Part shown: positions 14,872 to 24,678 of the stretch, one piece after another | Numbering within the stretch: position 1 is the first letter of the stretch | Layout: every line of letters starts with the position of its first letter | DNA from: UBA4064 sp050179135 | Lineage (GTDB): Bacteria > Desulfobacterota > Desulfobacteria > Desulfobacterales > Desulfatirhabdiaceae | Assembly: GCA_050179135.1 (NCBI GenBank) | Contig: JBFXFK010000041.1 | Location: 1-33,083 of the forward strand | Length of the DNA stretch: 33,083 nt | Direction: 5' to 3' | The notes under the pieces: generated by a model | Database searches by the model: none | What the model was told of the DNA's origin: nothing | The model's input: the letters and a program-made list of their open reading frames with translations, nothing else | Position numbers and translations under genes: made by a program

Positions 14872-16239
14872 GTGACTGACAAATCCGCCAAAGCCGAAAA
14901 AGATCCCTCACTGTACCATCTGCCGCCGCAAAGCATCGAGGCCGAGGAATCCATTATCAGTTCGGTGCTGAACGACAACACCACGCTTCAGGATATTGCC
15001 GATATTCTGTCGGTCGATGATTTTTACCGGTCAGCCCATCAAAAAATTTATGCGGCCATTCTGGATTTGTTTGGCCGGGCCGAGCCCATCGATCTCATTA
15101 CCCTGACCAATGAACTCAAAACCAGGGGAGACCTGGAGGCCATTGGGGGGCCTTCCTTTCTGGTCCAGTTGTTGGACAATATTCCCATTGCCGTCAACAC
15201 GGTTCACCATGCCCGGATCATCCGTGACAAGGCCAGCCTGAGGCGTTTGATTGAAAAATCCAATGCAATTTTACGGCGGTGTTTTGAGGATCAGGGGGAT
15301 GTGGATGATGTTCTGGATTTTGCCGAATCCGCGATTTTTGAGGTATCCAGCCACAAGGTCAAACCCGCCTTCAACCATATCAGCGGACTGATCGATTCCA
15401 ATATCGACAAACTGGAGGAGCGTCAGGGCAACAAGGCGCTGTTTACCGGAACGCCCACCGGATTTGCGGGCTTTGACAAACTGACATCCGGACTTCAGAA
15501 TTCGGACCTGATCATTCTGGCGGCCCGGCCCAGCATGGGAAAAACTGCGCTGGCATTGAATATCGCCCGCAATATTGCGGTTGATGCCAATGTGTCCTGT
15601 GCCATCTTTTCACTGGAAATGGCCAAGGAACAATTGTCCATGAGAATGCTGTGCGCCGAGGCCCGAATGGACTCCGGCCGGATTCGGGACGGCTTTTTCA
15701 GTTCCGAAGACTGGGATGGCCTGACCCATGCCGCGGGTGTTCTGTCCGATGCACCCATTTTTATCGATGATTCCGGAGATATTACCTCCGTGTCCATCCG
15801 GGCCAAGGCCAGGCGATGGAAGGCAAAGGAAAGCCTGGGGCTGATCATCATCGACTATCTTCAGTTGATGAAAAGCTCTGTTTCGGCCGAGCGCCGGGAC
15901 CTGGAAATATCGGAAATATCCCGTTCCCTCAAATCCCTGGCCAAGGAACTGAACATCCCCATCATCGCCCTGTCCCAGTTGAACCGCAAACTGGAAGAGC
16001 GCAGCGACAAGCGTCCCCAGTTGTCGGATCTCCGGGAATCCGGCGCTTTGGAGCAGGATGCCGATATTGTGGCATTCATTTATCGGGATGAGGTCTATAA
16101 CCGGGACGAGAACAATCCCAACCGGGGAAAAGCCGAAGTCATTGTCGCCAAACACCGGAACGGGCCCACCGGTGTCGTCAATCTGGCTTTTTTAAAATCC
16201 TACACCCGTTTTGAAAACCTGGCGGTGGATGAATCATGA
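14872..16239 (+). CDS. dnaB: Replicative DNA helicase DnaB
   Basis: A 455-residue hexameric 5'-3' replicative helicase. The N-terminal domain begins LPPQSIEAEESIISSVL (about 18-115), followed by the linker and the RecA-like core: Walker A ARPSMGKTALAL (Lys224, Thr225), SLEMAKEQLSMRM, Walker B LGLIIIDYLQLM, then LSQLNRKLEERSDKRP and LRESGALEQDADIVAFIYRDE. Length is normal. The start is GTG at 14872-14874 with GAGGG upstream; the N-terminal family pattern begins shortly after it. Its stop overlaps the hflX start (ATGA), so the two are coupled. The usual rpsF-rpsR-rplI neighbours are not seen upstream in the window. Confidence 0.97.
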   Translation: MTDKSAKAEKDPSLYHLPPQSIEAEESIISSVLNDNTTLQDIADILSVDDFYRSAHQKIYAAILDLFGRAEPIDLITLTNELKTRGDLEAIGGPSFLVQLLDNIPIAVNTVHHARIIRDKASLRRLIEKSNAILRRCFEDQGDVDDVLDFAESAIFEVSSHKVKPAFNHISGLIDSNIDKLEERQGNKALFTGTPTGFAGFDKLTSGLQNSDLIILAARPSMGKTALALNIARNIAVDANVSCAIFSLEMAKEQLSMRMLCAEARMDSGRIRDGFFSSEDWDGLTHAAGVLSDAPIFIDDSGDITSVSIRAKARRWKAKESLGLIIIDYLQLMKSSVSAERRDLEISEISRSLKSLAKELNIPIIALSQLNRKLEERSDKRPQLSDLRESGALEQDADIVAFIYRDEVYNRDENNPNRGKAEVIVAKHRNGPTGVVNLAFLKSYTRFENLAVDES

Positions 16240-17915
16240 AAAAAATATCCGGAAATATCGGGGGACTCAAATCCAGCCAGATCGACTCCCTGGAACGTCT
16301 GCATGGCTTTCAGACACCGGTCGGGTATGTCGTATCCCCGGAGCTGAGAGATGAAATCTGCCGGATTTCTGTTGATATCCGGCGGCAGACCGGGGTCCTG
16401 ATCAACCGTCAGGGCATGGTGGTGACCGTGCTGGTGGGGGATCATGATGGTCTCATGATTCCCGACATCAGTGAATACCGGGTTTCAGCCGGCAGGCTGA
16501 AGGGACTTCGCCTGGTGCATACACACCTGAATGGCGAAGCGCTCAGTCCGGATGATCTGACAGACCTGGCGCTGCTGCGGCTGGACATGATTGCCGCCAT
16601 CACCCTGGATGGACCCGGAAAGCCGTTTGAACTGCACATCGCGCATATCCTGCCGGCATCCGGTGTTCAAAAATCCTGGCAGATATTGGGACCTTTCCCT
16701 GCGGATCAACTGGATCAGAATTGCCTGCAGCTCATTCAGTCCATTGAAAATGAACTGGGCCAGAAATGGGGTGGCAAACAGGCAGCAGGGAAACAGGAAA
16801 AAGCACTGCTGGTCAGCGTCACGACCGCATCCCGGAAAGCGGCCCTTGATTCCCTGAACGAACTGGAAGAGCTGGCCTGGTCCTGTGGCATCGATGTCGT
16901 GGACCGGATTGTCCAGCATCGAAAACAGGCCGATCCCCGGTTTCTGCTGGGGTCCGGAAAGCTACAGGAACTGTCCCTGACCGCGCTGGAGCAGGATGTC
17001 ACACTGCTGATTTTCGATCAGGAGATGAACGCCTCCCAGATACGGTCCATCACCGACCGGATCGATATCAAGGTTATTGACCGGACCCAGTTGATTCTGG
17101 ATATTTTTGCCCAGCGGGCCATCAGCCGTGAAGGAAAGCTTCAGGTCGAACTGGCCCAGTTGAAATACATGCTGCCCCGGCTGGTCACCAAAAATACCGC
17201 CATGTCCCGGCTGACCGGCGGCATCGGGGGCAGGGGGCCTGGCGAAACCAAGCTCGAAATCAACCGGAGGCGGGCCAGAGAGCGGATCAACCGGCTGGAA
17301 AAAGCCCTGAAAGACGTCATTTTGCACCGGAAGCAGCAAAAATCCAGACGCCAGAAAAAAGGGTTGCCCATCATTTCCATCATCGGCTATACCAATGCCG
17401 GAAAATCCACCCTGCTCAATACCCTGACCCAGAGCAAGGTTCTGGCCGAACAACGGATGTTTGCCACCCTGGACCCCTCCAGCAGACGGCTGCGGTTTCC
17501 CCGGGATATCGAAGTCATCATCACGGATACGGTCGGATTTATCCGGGATTTGCCAAAGGATCTGCAGGTCGCATTCCTGGCCACACTGGAAGAGCTGGAA
17601 AGTGCGGATATTCTGCTGCATGTGATCGATGTCGGCAATGAGCGGTTTGAAGATCAGATCCAGTCGGTCGAGCGGATTCTGGAGGAGCTGAACCTTCAGC
17701 ATATCCCGGTCATCCGGGTCCTGAACAAAATGGATCGCATCGACCCGGAAAGTCTGATGCGGTATGTCCGGGTATTTGACGGAATACCGGTCAGTGCGCT
17801 GGATCGCGCCACCCTGATGCCGCTCATTCAAAAATTGGAAGACATGATTGAAACCCGATTGACCCAACCCACTGACAATTTTGAAAGGAATGCCGATGAG
17901 CATCGATCCCCATAA
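16236..17915 (+). CDS. hflX: GTPase HflX, long form
   Basis: A 559-residue ribosome-associated GTPase. From about 187 it follows HflX closely: ALLVSVTTASRKAALDSLNEL, DPRFLLGSGKLQEL, IDRTQLILDIFAQRA, GKLQVELAQLKYMLPRL, GGIGGRGPGETKLE, then the G domain with G1 GYTNAGKST (Lys390), G3 DTVGFIRDLP, G4 NKMD and a G5-like SALD. The extra ~180 N-terminal residues (GNIGGLKSSQIDSLERLH...) are also found in long HflX forms of other phyla; E. coli HflX has about 426. HflX splits stalled or stressed 70S ribosomes. The start overlaps the dnaB stop by four bases, and the end overlaps the ettA start by 20 bases, so the three genes form one operon. Confidence 0.95.
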   Translation: MKKISGNIGGLKSSQIDSLERLHGFQTPVGYVVSPELRDEICRISVDIRRQTGVLINRQGMVVTVLVGDHDGLMIPDISEYRVSAGRLKGLRLVHTHLNGEALSPDDLTDLALLRLDMIAAITLDGPGKPFELHIAHILPASGVQKSWQILGPFPADQLDQNCLQLIQSIENELGQKWGGKQAAGKQEKALLVSVTTASRKAALDSLNELEELAWSCGIDVVDRIVQHRKQADPRFLLGSGKLQELSLTALEQDVTLLIFDQEMNASQIRSITDRIDIKVIDRTQLILDIFAQRAISREGKLQVELAQLKYMLPRLVTKNTAMSRLTGGIGGRGPGETKLEINRRRARERINRLEKALKDVILHRKQQKSRRQKKGLPIISIIGYTNAGKSTLLNTLTQSKVLAEQRMFATLDPSSRRLRFPRDIEVIITDTVGFIRDLPKDLQVAFLATLEELESADILLHVIDVGNERFEDQIQSVERILEELNLQHIPVIRVLNKMDRIDPESLMRYVRVFDGIPVSALDRATLMPLIQKLEDMIETRLTQPTDNFERNADEHRSP

Positions 17916-19578
17916 AGTGATTTATTCCATGATTCGGGTCAGCAAGCATCATCAGAAAAAACCCGTTTTGAAGGATATCTCCCTATCCTATTTTTATGGC
18001 GCCAAAATCGGCGTGCTGGGCCTCAACGGCTCCGGAAAAAGCACGCTGCTGCGCATCATCGCCGGAGTTGAAACCGAATTTGACGGAAAAATCATTCCCT
18101 CCCCGGGTTATTCCATCGGATACCTGGAGCAGGAGCCAAAGCTGGACCCGTCGCTGACAGTCCGTCAGATCGTGGAACAGGGGGTGCAGAAAACCGTTGA
18201 TCTGATCAATTCCTATAACGCCATCAATGATCAGTTCAGTCAGCCCATGACCGATGACGAGATGAACGCCCTGATCGAGAAACAGGGCGTCATTCAGGAA
18301 CAACTGGATCATCTGAACGCCTGGGATCTCGATTCCCGGCTGGAAATGGCCATGGATGCCCTGCGGTGCCCGCCGGGAGAAACGTCTGCCGCCATTCTTT
18401 CCGGAGGCGAAAAGCGTCGGGTTGCCCTGTGCCGGCTGTTGCTGCAGCAGCCCGACATCCTCCTCCTGGATGAGCCCACCAACCATTTGGATGCCGAAAC
18501 CGTGGCCTGGCTCGAACACCATCTTCAGGCCTATCCCGGAACCGTTATCGCGGTTACCCATGACCGGTATTTTCTGGATAATGTGGCCGGCTGGATACTG
18601 GAACTGGACCGGGGGCACGGCATTCCCTGGCAGGGAAACTATTCCTCCTGGCTGAAACAGAAACAGGAACGGCTGCGAACCGAGGAAAAATCCGAAACCC
18701 AGCGCCAGAAAACCCTGGAGCGCGAACTGGAATGGATCCGCATGTCACCCAAAGGCAGGCATGCCAAGTCCCGGGCCAGAATTACGGAATATGAGCGTCT
18801 GCTGGGTCAGGAAACCCAGGAAGCTGTCCGGGATGCCGAAATTTACATTCCCCCCGGTCCCCGGCTGGGAGATGTCGTCATTACCCTGGAAAATGTCAGC
18901 AAGGTCTATGATGGCCGGGTGTTGATGGAGGATATCAGCTTTGCCATTCCACCGGCCGGAATTGTTGGCATCATCGGACCGAACGGGGCCGGAAAAACCA
19001 CCCTGTTCCGCATGATCACGGGTCAGGAAGCCCCGGATTCCGGCGCGATTCAGATCGGCCAGACTGTCAAACTGGCCTGGGTGGATCAGTCCCGGGACAG
19101 CCTGGAGCCGGACAAGACCATCTGGGAAGTCATTTCAGACGGCCGGGACGCGATTCAGTTGGGCTCCCGGGAAGTCAATTCACGGGCCTATGTGGCGCGT
19201 TTCAATTTTTCCGGAACCGATCAGCAAAAAAAGGTGGGCACCCTTTCCGGGGGCGAGCGCAACCGGGTTCACCTGGCCAGAATGCTGAAAGATGGCGGCA
19301 ATGTGCTGCTTCTGGATGAACCCACCAATGACCTGGATGTCAACACCATGCGGGCACTGGAGCAGGCCCTGGAAACCTTTGCCGGTTGCGCCCTGGTCAT
19401 CAGCCATGACCGGTGGTTTCTGGACCGGATCGCCACCCATATTCTGGCGTTTGAAGGCGACAGCCGCGTCACCTGGTATGAGGGAAATTATTCCGAGTAC
19501 GAGGCGGACCGGAAAGCCCGATTGGGCGCGGCCGCGGATCAGCCGCACCGGATCCGGTACCGGCAGTTGACGAGATAA
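17896..19578 (+). CDS. ettA: ABC-F translational throttle EttA
   Basis: A 560-residue protein with two ABC ATPase domains and no transmembrane part. Cassette 1: Walker A GLNGSGKST (Lys48), signature LSGGEKRRVAL, Walker B LLLDEPTNHLD. Then the long P-site tRNA-interaction linker region, with WIRMSPKGRHAKSRARI. Cassette 2: GPNGAGKTT (Lys367), signature LSGGERNRVHLARML, and LLLDEPTNDLDVN. The N-terminus (KVIYSMIRVSK...VLKDISLSYF.GAKIGVLGLNG) and length match EttA, which gates entry of ribosomes into elongation according to ADP/ATP ratio. The start at 17896 is preferred because AAAGGA lies 6 bases upstream; the in-frame ATG at 17890 is directly against that site and the TTG at 17881 precedes it. 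Confidence 0.95.
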   Translation: MSIDPHKVIYSMIRVSKHHQKKPVLKDISLSYFYGAKIGVLGLNGSGKSTLLRIIAGVETEFDGKIIPSPGYSIGYLEQEPKLDPSLTVRQIVEQGVQKTVDLINSYNAINDQFSQPMTDDEMNALIEKQGVIQEQLDHLNAWDLDSRLEMAMDALRCPPGETSAAILSGGEKRRVALCRLLLQQPDILLLDEPTNHLDAETVAWLEHHLQAYPGTVIAVTHDRYFLDNVAGWILELDRGHGIPWQGNYSSWLKQKQERLRTEEKSETQRQKTLERELEWIRMSPKGRHAKSRARITEYERLLGQETQEAVRDAEIYIPPGPRLGDVVITLENVSKVYDGRVLMEDISFAIPPAGIVGIIGPNGAGKTTLFRMITGQEAPDSGAIQIGQTVKLAWVDQSRDSLEPDKTIWEVISDGRDAIQLGSREVNSRAYVARFNFSGTDQQKKVGTLSGGERNRVHLARMLKDGGNVLLLDEPTNDLDVNTMRALEQALETFAGCALVISHDRWFLDRIATHILAFEGDSRVTWYEGNYSEYEADRKARLGAAADQPHRIRYRQLTR

Positions 19579-19580
19579 AA

Positions 19581-19629
19581 AAGGCTGAAGGCTGAAGGAT
19601 GAAGGCTGAAGGATGAAGGATAAAGAATG
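19581..19629 (+). repeat. 7-bp tandem repeat, 7 units
   Basis: Seven consecutive heptamers: AAGGCTG, AAGGCTG, AAGGATG, AAGGCTG, AAGGATG, AAGGATA, AAGAATG. They start two bases after the ettA stop and lie about 100 bp before the dynamin-like gene. The motif is the same as at 14593-14620 in the opposite orientation. Confidence 0.85.
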
Positions 19630-19638
19630 AATCGGATC

Positions 19639-19674
19639 GTCCATGACGTCCACAGCGTCCACAAAGTCCATAAA
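19639..19674 (+). repeat. 9-bp tandem repeat, 4 units
   Basis: Four consecutive nonamers: GTCCATGAC, GTCCACAGC, GTCCACAAA, GTCCATAAA, all sharing GTCCA. This tract is distinct from, and nine bases after, the 7-bp repeat. The rest of the gap to 19732 is C-rich and A-rich, with no clear promoter. Confidence 0.75.
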
Positions 19675-19732
19675 ATATGCTGTTGTCCCCCAACCCCATA
19701 ACCCAATTACAAGACCCAACAGAGATTTTTAA

Positions 19733-21976
19733 ATGGAACCATACCACAATCTGAAGCAGGAGGTGATGCAGGCCGCAGACGACATGCTCAGCCTGATATC
19801 CGGCATCCGGGGCGTTTCCGGCCTGGATGGGGCCGCAACCCGGGAATGGGAAAAAATATGCCGAAATATCGGTCTGCAACTGAATGAAGACACGGTGCGG
19901 GTTGCGGTTGTGGGCGCGATCAAATCCGGCAAAAGCACGTTTATCAATGCATTGCTTCAGGGCGATCATCTCAAGCGCGGGGCAGGGGTTGTGACATCCA
20001 TTGTGACGCGGGTTCGAAATGGAAAAAAGCGGAGCGCCACGCTGTATTTCAAATCCTGGGAAGATGTCAATTCAGACATATCCCAGGCGTCTGTGTTTCT
20101 GCCGTCTGTTCAGGACGACGACCGACCCGATGGACTGGATATCCGGAATCCGGCTGACCGGACTGCGCTGCAAAAGGCCCTGAATGATGTGGATGCCGAG
20201 TACATGGTCGCCAACGGCGCCCGAAGCATGAGTGCGGCATTGATGGCATCCTGCCTGAAAGGCTATGACGCGGTTCGGGATATTGTTCAGGATCATGCGG
20301 TCATTCAGCGCTATGAAGACAGCCAGTTTGCCAGTCACCGGGAGTTTGTGGGGGATGACGCCCGGGCCGTTTATCTGAAGGATATCGAACTGACAATCGA
20401 TTCCAAACTGCTGGAAGACAACCTGGAAATTGCAGACTGCCAGGGAAGTGATTCCCCCAATCCCCTGCATCTGGCCATGATTCAGGATTATCTGCTGTTA
20501 ACCCATCTGATCGTGTATGTCATCAGCAGCCGAACCGGGCTCCGCCAGGCAGACATCCGGTTTCTGTCCATGATCAAAACCATGGGCATTGCGGACAATA
20601 TCCTGTTTGTGATCAATTGCGACTTCAGTGAACATGAATCCCTGGACAGCCTGATGGCCCTGATCGGAAGAATCCGGGACGAAATCGCCCTGATCCGGCC
20701 AAACCCCGATGTATTTGTGTTTTCATCCCTGTTCAATCTGTTCCGGACCCTGGGTTCCGACCTGTCTGAAAAGGACCACATGCGGCTGTTGCAGTGGGAG
20801 CAGGATACCGATGCGGTCCAGTTTTCAGATGGGGAGACCCTGCGGTTTTTGAATACATTCAATGAAAAACTGAGCCGGGAAAAATTCCGTCTCCTGCTGC
20901 TCAATCCGATGGAACGAATTCATGCCATTTCGGATGCCATTTGTCACTGGATCCGGATGAACATGGAAATACTCAATCAGGATGCGGACCATGCCGGTGC
21001 GGTGGTGGAAAAAATCAACCGGCATCAGAAGCGGATTCTGCAACTGAAATCAACCGTCCAGAACACCCTGAACGGGCACATGGAAAAACTGAAAGCCCGT
21101 CTGAAAACCGGTGTGGATGATTTTTTTGACTTCAGGTCATCCGGGCCGATGGTATCCATCATTGACTTTATTCATCGTCAGCATCTCGACCTGGGTGGAT
21201 ACCGGGACCGGATGAAGCAGGATGGATTTACCAAAGCCCTGTATCTGGTGTTTCAGGAATTTCGCCAGCACCTGGATACCTTTGTCGCCGAATCGGTCAA
21301 TCCGGACATCATCCGTTTTGTCAAGGCTCAGGAACAGATGATCGCGGAATCCCTGGCATCGATTGCCGCCCCCTTTGACGGTCTTTTGATCGAGGCCATC
21401 GCCGAATACCATCAATCCCTGTCCGGAATCGGCATTGTCTCCGAAGCCCCAAGTCCGGAAAAACTGTCCCTGCCGGACATGGATCGGGTCAAAACAAGGG
21501 CCGGTCTGAAACTCCCGCCGGCCAGCATCGCCCTTCGGTATTCCGCCAAAATCAAATCCGAGGCGGTGTTGCGTCTCGGCGCCTACACCACCATCACCCT
21601 GATCAAGCGCCTGCTGAAGCGGCCGTTTCAAAATCCGGAAGACAATGGTCTGTCGGCGCTGGCCGATGCGGTTGACAGAATGAAAGCCGAAACCGAAAAG
21701 TCCATTGTCAGCCATTTCAGGGATTACCGCGAAAACATCAAATTCCAGTATCTGTACAAAGTCGCGGATGCCGCATCCCGTGCACTCCTCGACAGCCTGA
21801 CGGAACGGTTTCAGTCTTATTCTGCAGACAGTTCCCAGATTACCACATTTGCCGAATGCCATCAGAGCGACAGGGAATCGGCCCTGAAATCACTGGATGA
21901 TATCCGGACTTCAGCCGCCGCCATTGGTGACCGGGTCGGCGGAATAAAAAATCAGATCAATGCCGGAGTCATTTAA
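19733..21976 (+). CDS. Dynamin-like GTPase (first gene of dynamin-SNF2-SWIM unit)
   Basis: A 747-residue protein with an N-terminal dynamin-type GTPase domain: G1 VVGAIKSGKSTFINALL (Lys67, Ser68), a candidate G2 in the GAGVVTSIVTRV segment (about 83-94), G3 DCQGSDSP (about 235), and a weak G4 at VINCDFSE (about 293-300) in place of the usual [NT]KxD. The G3 position is followed by TGLRQADIRFLSMI as in bacterial dynamin-like proteins. The rest is mainly helical, as in the neck/trunk of dynamins, with a basic amphipathic stretch (AYTTITLIKRLLKRPF, about 625) that could touch membranes. Family members remodel membranes, and some act in stress or phage resistance. The ribosome site is weak (AGAG). 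The TAA overlaps the ATG of the SNF2 gene by one base, so the two are translationally coupled. The substrate or membrane target is unknown. Confidence 0.85.
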   Translation: MEPYHNLKQEVMQAADDMLSLISGIRGVSGLDGAATREWEKICRNIGLQLNEDTVRVAVVGAIKSGKSTFINALLQGDHLKRGAGVVTSIVTRVRNGKKRSATLYFKSWEDVNSDISQASVFLPSVQDDDRPDGLDIRNPADRTALQKALNDVDAEYMVANGARSMSAALMASCLKGYDAVRDIVQDHAVIQRYEDSQFASHREFVGDDARAVYLKDIELTIDSKLLEDNLEIADCQGSDSPNPLHLAMIQDYLLLTHLIVYVISSRTGLRQADIRFLSMIKTMGIADNILFVINCDFSEHESLDSLMALIGRIRDEIALIRPNPDVFVFSSLFNLFRTLGSDLSEKDHMRLLQWEQDTDAVQFSDGETLRFLNTFNEKLSREKFRLLLLNPMERIHAISDAICHWIRMNMEILNQDADHAGAVVEKINRHQKRILQLKSTVQNTLNGHMEKLKARLKTGVDDFFDFRSSGPMVSIIDFIHRQHLDLGGYRDRMKQDGFTKALYLVFQEFRQHLDTFVAESVNPDIIRFVKAQEQMIAESLASIAAPFDGLLIEAIAEYHQSLSGIGIVSEAPSPEKLSLPDMDRVKTRAGLKLPPASIALRYSAKIKSEAVLRLGAYTTITLIKRLLKRPFQNPEDNGLSALADAVDRMKAETEKSIVSHFRDYRENIKFQYLYKVADAASRALLDSLTERFQSYSADSSQITTFAECHQSDRESALKSLDDIRTSAAAIGDRVGGIKNQINAGVI

Positions 21977-24675
21977 TGGCCCAACAAAAATCCACAACAT
22001 CCCAAACCCTGACTGCCGCCGTACTGCCTTCCCGAAATCTCATTTTTGAATGGGAGCCGATCCAGACACCGCGTTCATCCGACCGGGAGCAGATCGAATC
22101 CCGCCTCTTTGACCTGTATTCCAGCCATCCCGAAAAAGCGATGCTGGCACTGGGAGCCGTAAGTGCGGCGATTCGATTGTCGCCATCCATGGAATACTGG
22201 CGCGCGCTTTGCGCGGCCTATATCCATGAATTGCTGGTGGATCCCAAAACCGAATCGCTTCGGGAAAAGCAGATAATCGATATGTCTCCGGAAACCGCTG
22301 CAGAATGGGCGGGCCGGGTTCCGGAAATGGTTGGCGCCGACCGGGTGGATGCCGCGCTGATTGTTCATGTCTGGAACCAAACTCAGGATGCCTGTCGTCA
22401 GTTGGTGCGGACATCCCGGGAACCGGTCGAAGATATCATTCGGTCCCTGTCGCCGGACCAGTCCATTCTGGAACATCGGATCCATTTCAATCTTGTGGAA
22501 AACAGGCATGAACCGGAAACCCCGTTTGCCTTTCTGGTCACCTACTCGGACCGGGCATCCAGGCCTGGCGGACTGATGCATCTGCCCCTCGAGAATGCAT
22601 TGAAGCAATATGGCGAAGACACACCCAAAATGATATCCCTGTTGGCATCGGTTTACAAAGCGGCTGCCGGCAGCCCGATCATACAGTCCTTTATGGATAC
22701 CGGGGAAATTTTTCATCCCCTGCGCCTGACGTCCAACGAAGCCTATCAGATTCTGCGCGAAACAGTCCTGTATGAATCCGCCGGAATATTGTGCCGGATT
22801 CCCCGATGGTGGCATGCAACCCCCAGAAAAATCTCGGTTGGACTTTCCATCGGCGACAGACCCGGCAAAAAACTGGATGTCCGGGCGCTGCTCTCCTGCC
22901 ATCCGGTTCTGCATATCGATGGCGAGCCGGTTTCGCCCGAAGAAGCCCGGGAAATTCTGGCCCGGTATGACGGCTTGGCCATGATCAAGGGAAAATGGAC
23001 CGTTGTGGACAAAGAAGCCCTTGAAACCCGGCTGGCCATGTTCGATGAGGCCCGGAAAGCCAGCAAGTCCATGAAAATTCCATTTTCAGAGGCCATTCAG
23101 ATGCTGATGGGGATGCAGTCCCCCAAACTGGATGCCAAAACAAAATGGACCGGGGATGTGCTGTGCGGAGACTGGCTGAAGGAGGTGCTGCAAAAGCTTC
23201 AGACACCGACCAAGCTGAAAAAGGTCAAAAAACCGGCCGGGCTCAAGGCGCGTCTCCGGCCGTATCAGCAGACCGGTCTCAACTGGCTCACATTTCTTCA
23301 CGATCTGGGGTTCGGGGCCTGTCTGGCAGATGACATGGGCCTGGGAAAAACCGTTCAGGTGCTGGCCCTGCTTCAGTCCAGAAAAGAGGCCGGGGCAATC
23401 GGTTATGCCCCCTCCCTTCTGATTGTACCCGCATCCCTGATTGACAACTGGCTGACCGAGATCCGCCGGTTTACCCCGGGTCTTGAAACGGTCACGATTC
23501 ATCCGCAATACGGGGACATGGCAGACGTGGAAAATCGCCCGCCCGGCAGTTTCGATCTGGCCCTGACCACCTATGCCATGGCCAGAAAACTTTCCTGGCT
23601 GAAGGACCGGACCTGGTATTATGTGATTCTGGACGAGGCACAGGCCATCAAAAATCCGGGAACATCCCAGACCCGGGCGGTTAAGGAAATACCGGCAACC
23701 CGCCGGATTGCCATGACCGGAACACCGGTAGAAAACCGCCTGGGAGATCTGTGGTCCCTGTTTGATTTTGCCAACCGGGGTCTTCTGGGATCGGCCCAGG
23801 CATTCCGGAAATTTGCAGAAGGGCTTCACAATAAACCGGAAGGGTATGCGCGAATCCGGCAGGTCATCCAGCCCTATATTCTCAGACGACTGAAAACCGA
23901 TTCATCCATCATATCGGATCTTCCGGAAAAAATTGACATGAAGACATGGGTCTCCCTGTCCCGGAAACAGACGCTGCTGTACCGGCAGTTGGTCAAGAAA
24001 CTGGAACAGGATCTGGAGGAATCGGAGGGCATTGCGCGAAAAGGACTGATTCTGACCTATCTGATGAAATTCAAGCAGGTCTGCAATCACCCGGATCAGT
24101 TTGCCGGATCGGGCGCCTTTCTGGAAGAAGACAGCGGCAAGCTGATGCGCCTGCGTGAAATCTGTCAGGACATATATGCCAGACGGGAACGGGTTCTGAT
24201 ATTTACCCAGTTCCGGGAAATGGTGGATCCGCTGGACCGGTTTCTTGCCACGGTTTTTGGCCAGGCCGGGATTCAATTGCATGGCGGAACCGCGGTGGCC
24301 AGACGAAAGGCCCTGGTGGAACGGTTTCAGAATCAGAATGAATATGTTCCCTACTTTGTTCTGTCCACAAAGGCCGGTGGTGTCGGCCTGAACCTGACGG
24401 CTGCCAACCATGTCATTCATTTTGACCGGTGGTGGAATCCCGCGGTGGAAAAGCAGGCCGAAGACCGGGCATTCCGGATCGGCCAGAAACGCAATGTCAT
24501 TGTCCATCCGTTTGTGTGCAAAGGTACGGTGGAAGAGCGGATCGATGAGATGATTGAAAACAAGAAGGAATTGTCCGACAGGCTGCTGGCATCCGGAGGC
24601 GAGACATGGATCACCGAAATGTCAAACCGGGAAATTCATGACCTTTTTACACTGACATTGACCGGGGGCAAATAG
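21976..24675 (+). CDS. SNF2-family DEAD/DEAH-box helicase
   Basis: An 899-residue SF2 ATPase of the SNF2/Rad54 type. A long N-terminal region (1-410) includes a SNF2-associated stretch (about 300-390). The ATPase core starts at LRPYQQTGLNWLTFLHDLGFG, with motif I DDMGLGKTVQ (Lys458), motif II DEAQ (553-556), motif III MTGTPVENRLGDLWSLFDF, and the C-terminal helicase lobe with VLIFTQFREM, LHGGTAVARRK, LSTKAGGVGLNLTAANHVIHFDRWWNPAVEKQAEDRAFRIGQ (motifs V-VI, two arginine fingers) and KGTVEERIDEMI. These enzymes translocate on duplex DNA and remodel protein-DNA complexes. Bacterial members are very often next to a SWIM protein, as here. The start shares a base with the stop of the dynamin gene. 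Confidence 0.95.
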   Translation: MAQQKSTTSQTLTAAVLPSRNLIFEWEPIQTPRSSDREQIESRLFDLYSSHPEKAMLALGAVSAAIRLSPSMEYWRALCAAYIHELLVDPKTESLREKQIIDMSPETAAEWAGRVPEMVGADRVDAALIVHVWNQTQDACRQLVRTSREPVEDIIRSLSPDQSILEHRIHFNLVENRHEPETPFAFLVTYSDRASRPGGLMHLPLENALKQYGEDTPKMISLLASVYKAAAGSPIIQSFMDTGEIFHPLRLTSNEAYQILRETVLYESAGILCRIPRWWHATPRKISVGLSIGDRPGKKLDVRALLSCHPVLHIDGEPVSPEEAREILARYDGLAMIKGKWTVVDKEALETRLAMFDEARKASKSMKIPFSEAIQMLMGMQSPKLDAKTKWTGDVLCGDWLKEVLQKLQTPTKLKKVKKPAGLKARLRPYQQTGLNWLTFLHDLGFGACLADDMGLGKTVQVLALLQSRKEAGAIGYAPSLLIVPASLIDNWLTEIRRFTPGLETVTIHPQYGDMADVENRPPGSFDLALTTYAMARKLSWLKDRTWYYVILDEAQAIKNPGTSQTRAVKEIPATRRIAMTGTPVENRLGDLWSLFDFANRGLLGSAQAFRKFAEGLHNKPEGYARIRQVIQPYILRRLKTDSSIISDLPEKIDMKTWVSLSRKQTLLYRQLVKKLEQDLEESEGIARKGLILTYLMKFKQVCNHPDQFAGSGAFLEEDSGKLMRLREICQDIYARRERVLIFTQFREMVDPLDRFLATVFGQAGIQLHGGTAVARRKALVERFQNQNEYVPYFVLSTKAGGVGLNLTAANHVIHFDRWWNPAVEKQAEDRAFRIGQKRNVIVHPFVCKGTVEERIDEMIENKKELSDRLLASGGETWITEMSNREIHDLFTLTLTGGK

Positions 24676-24678
24676 ATC

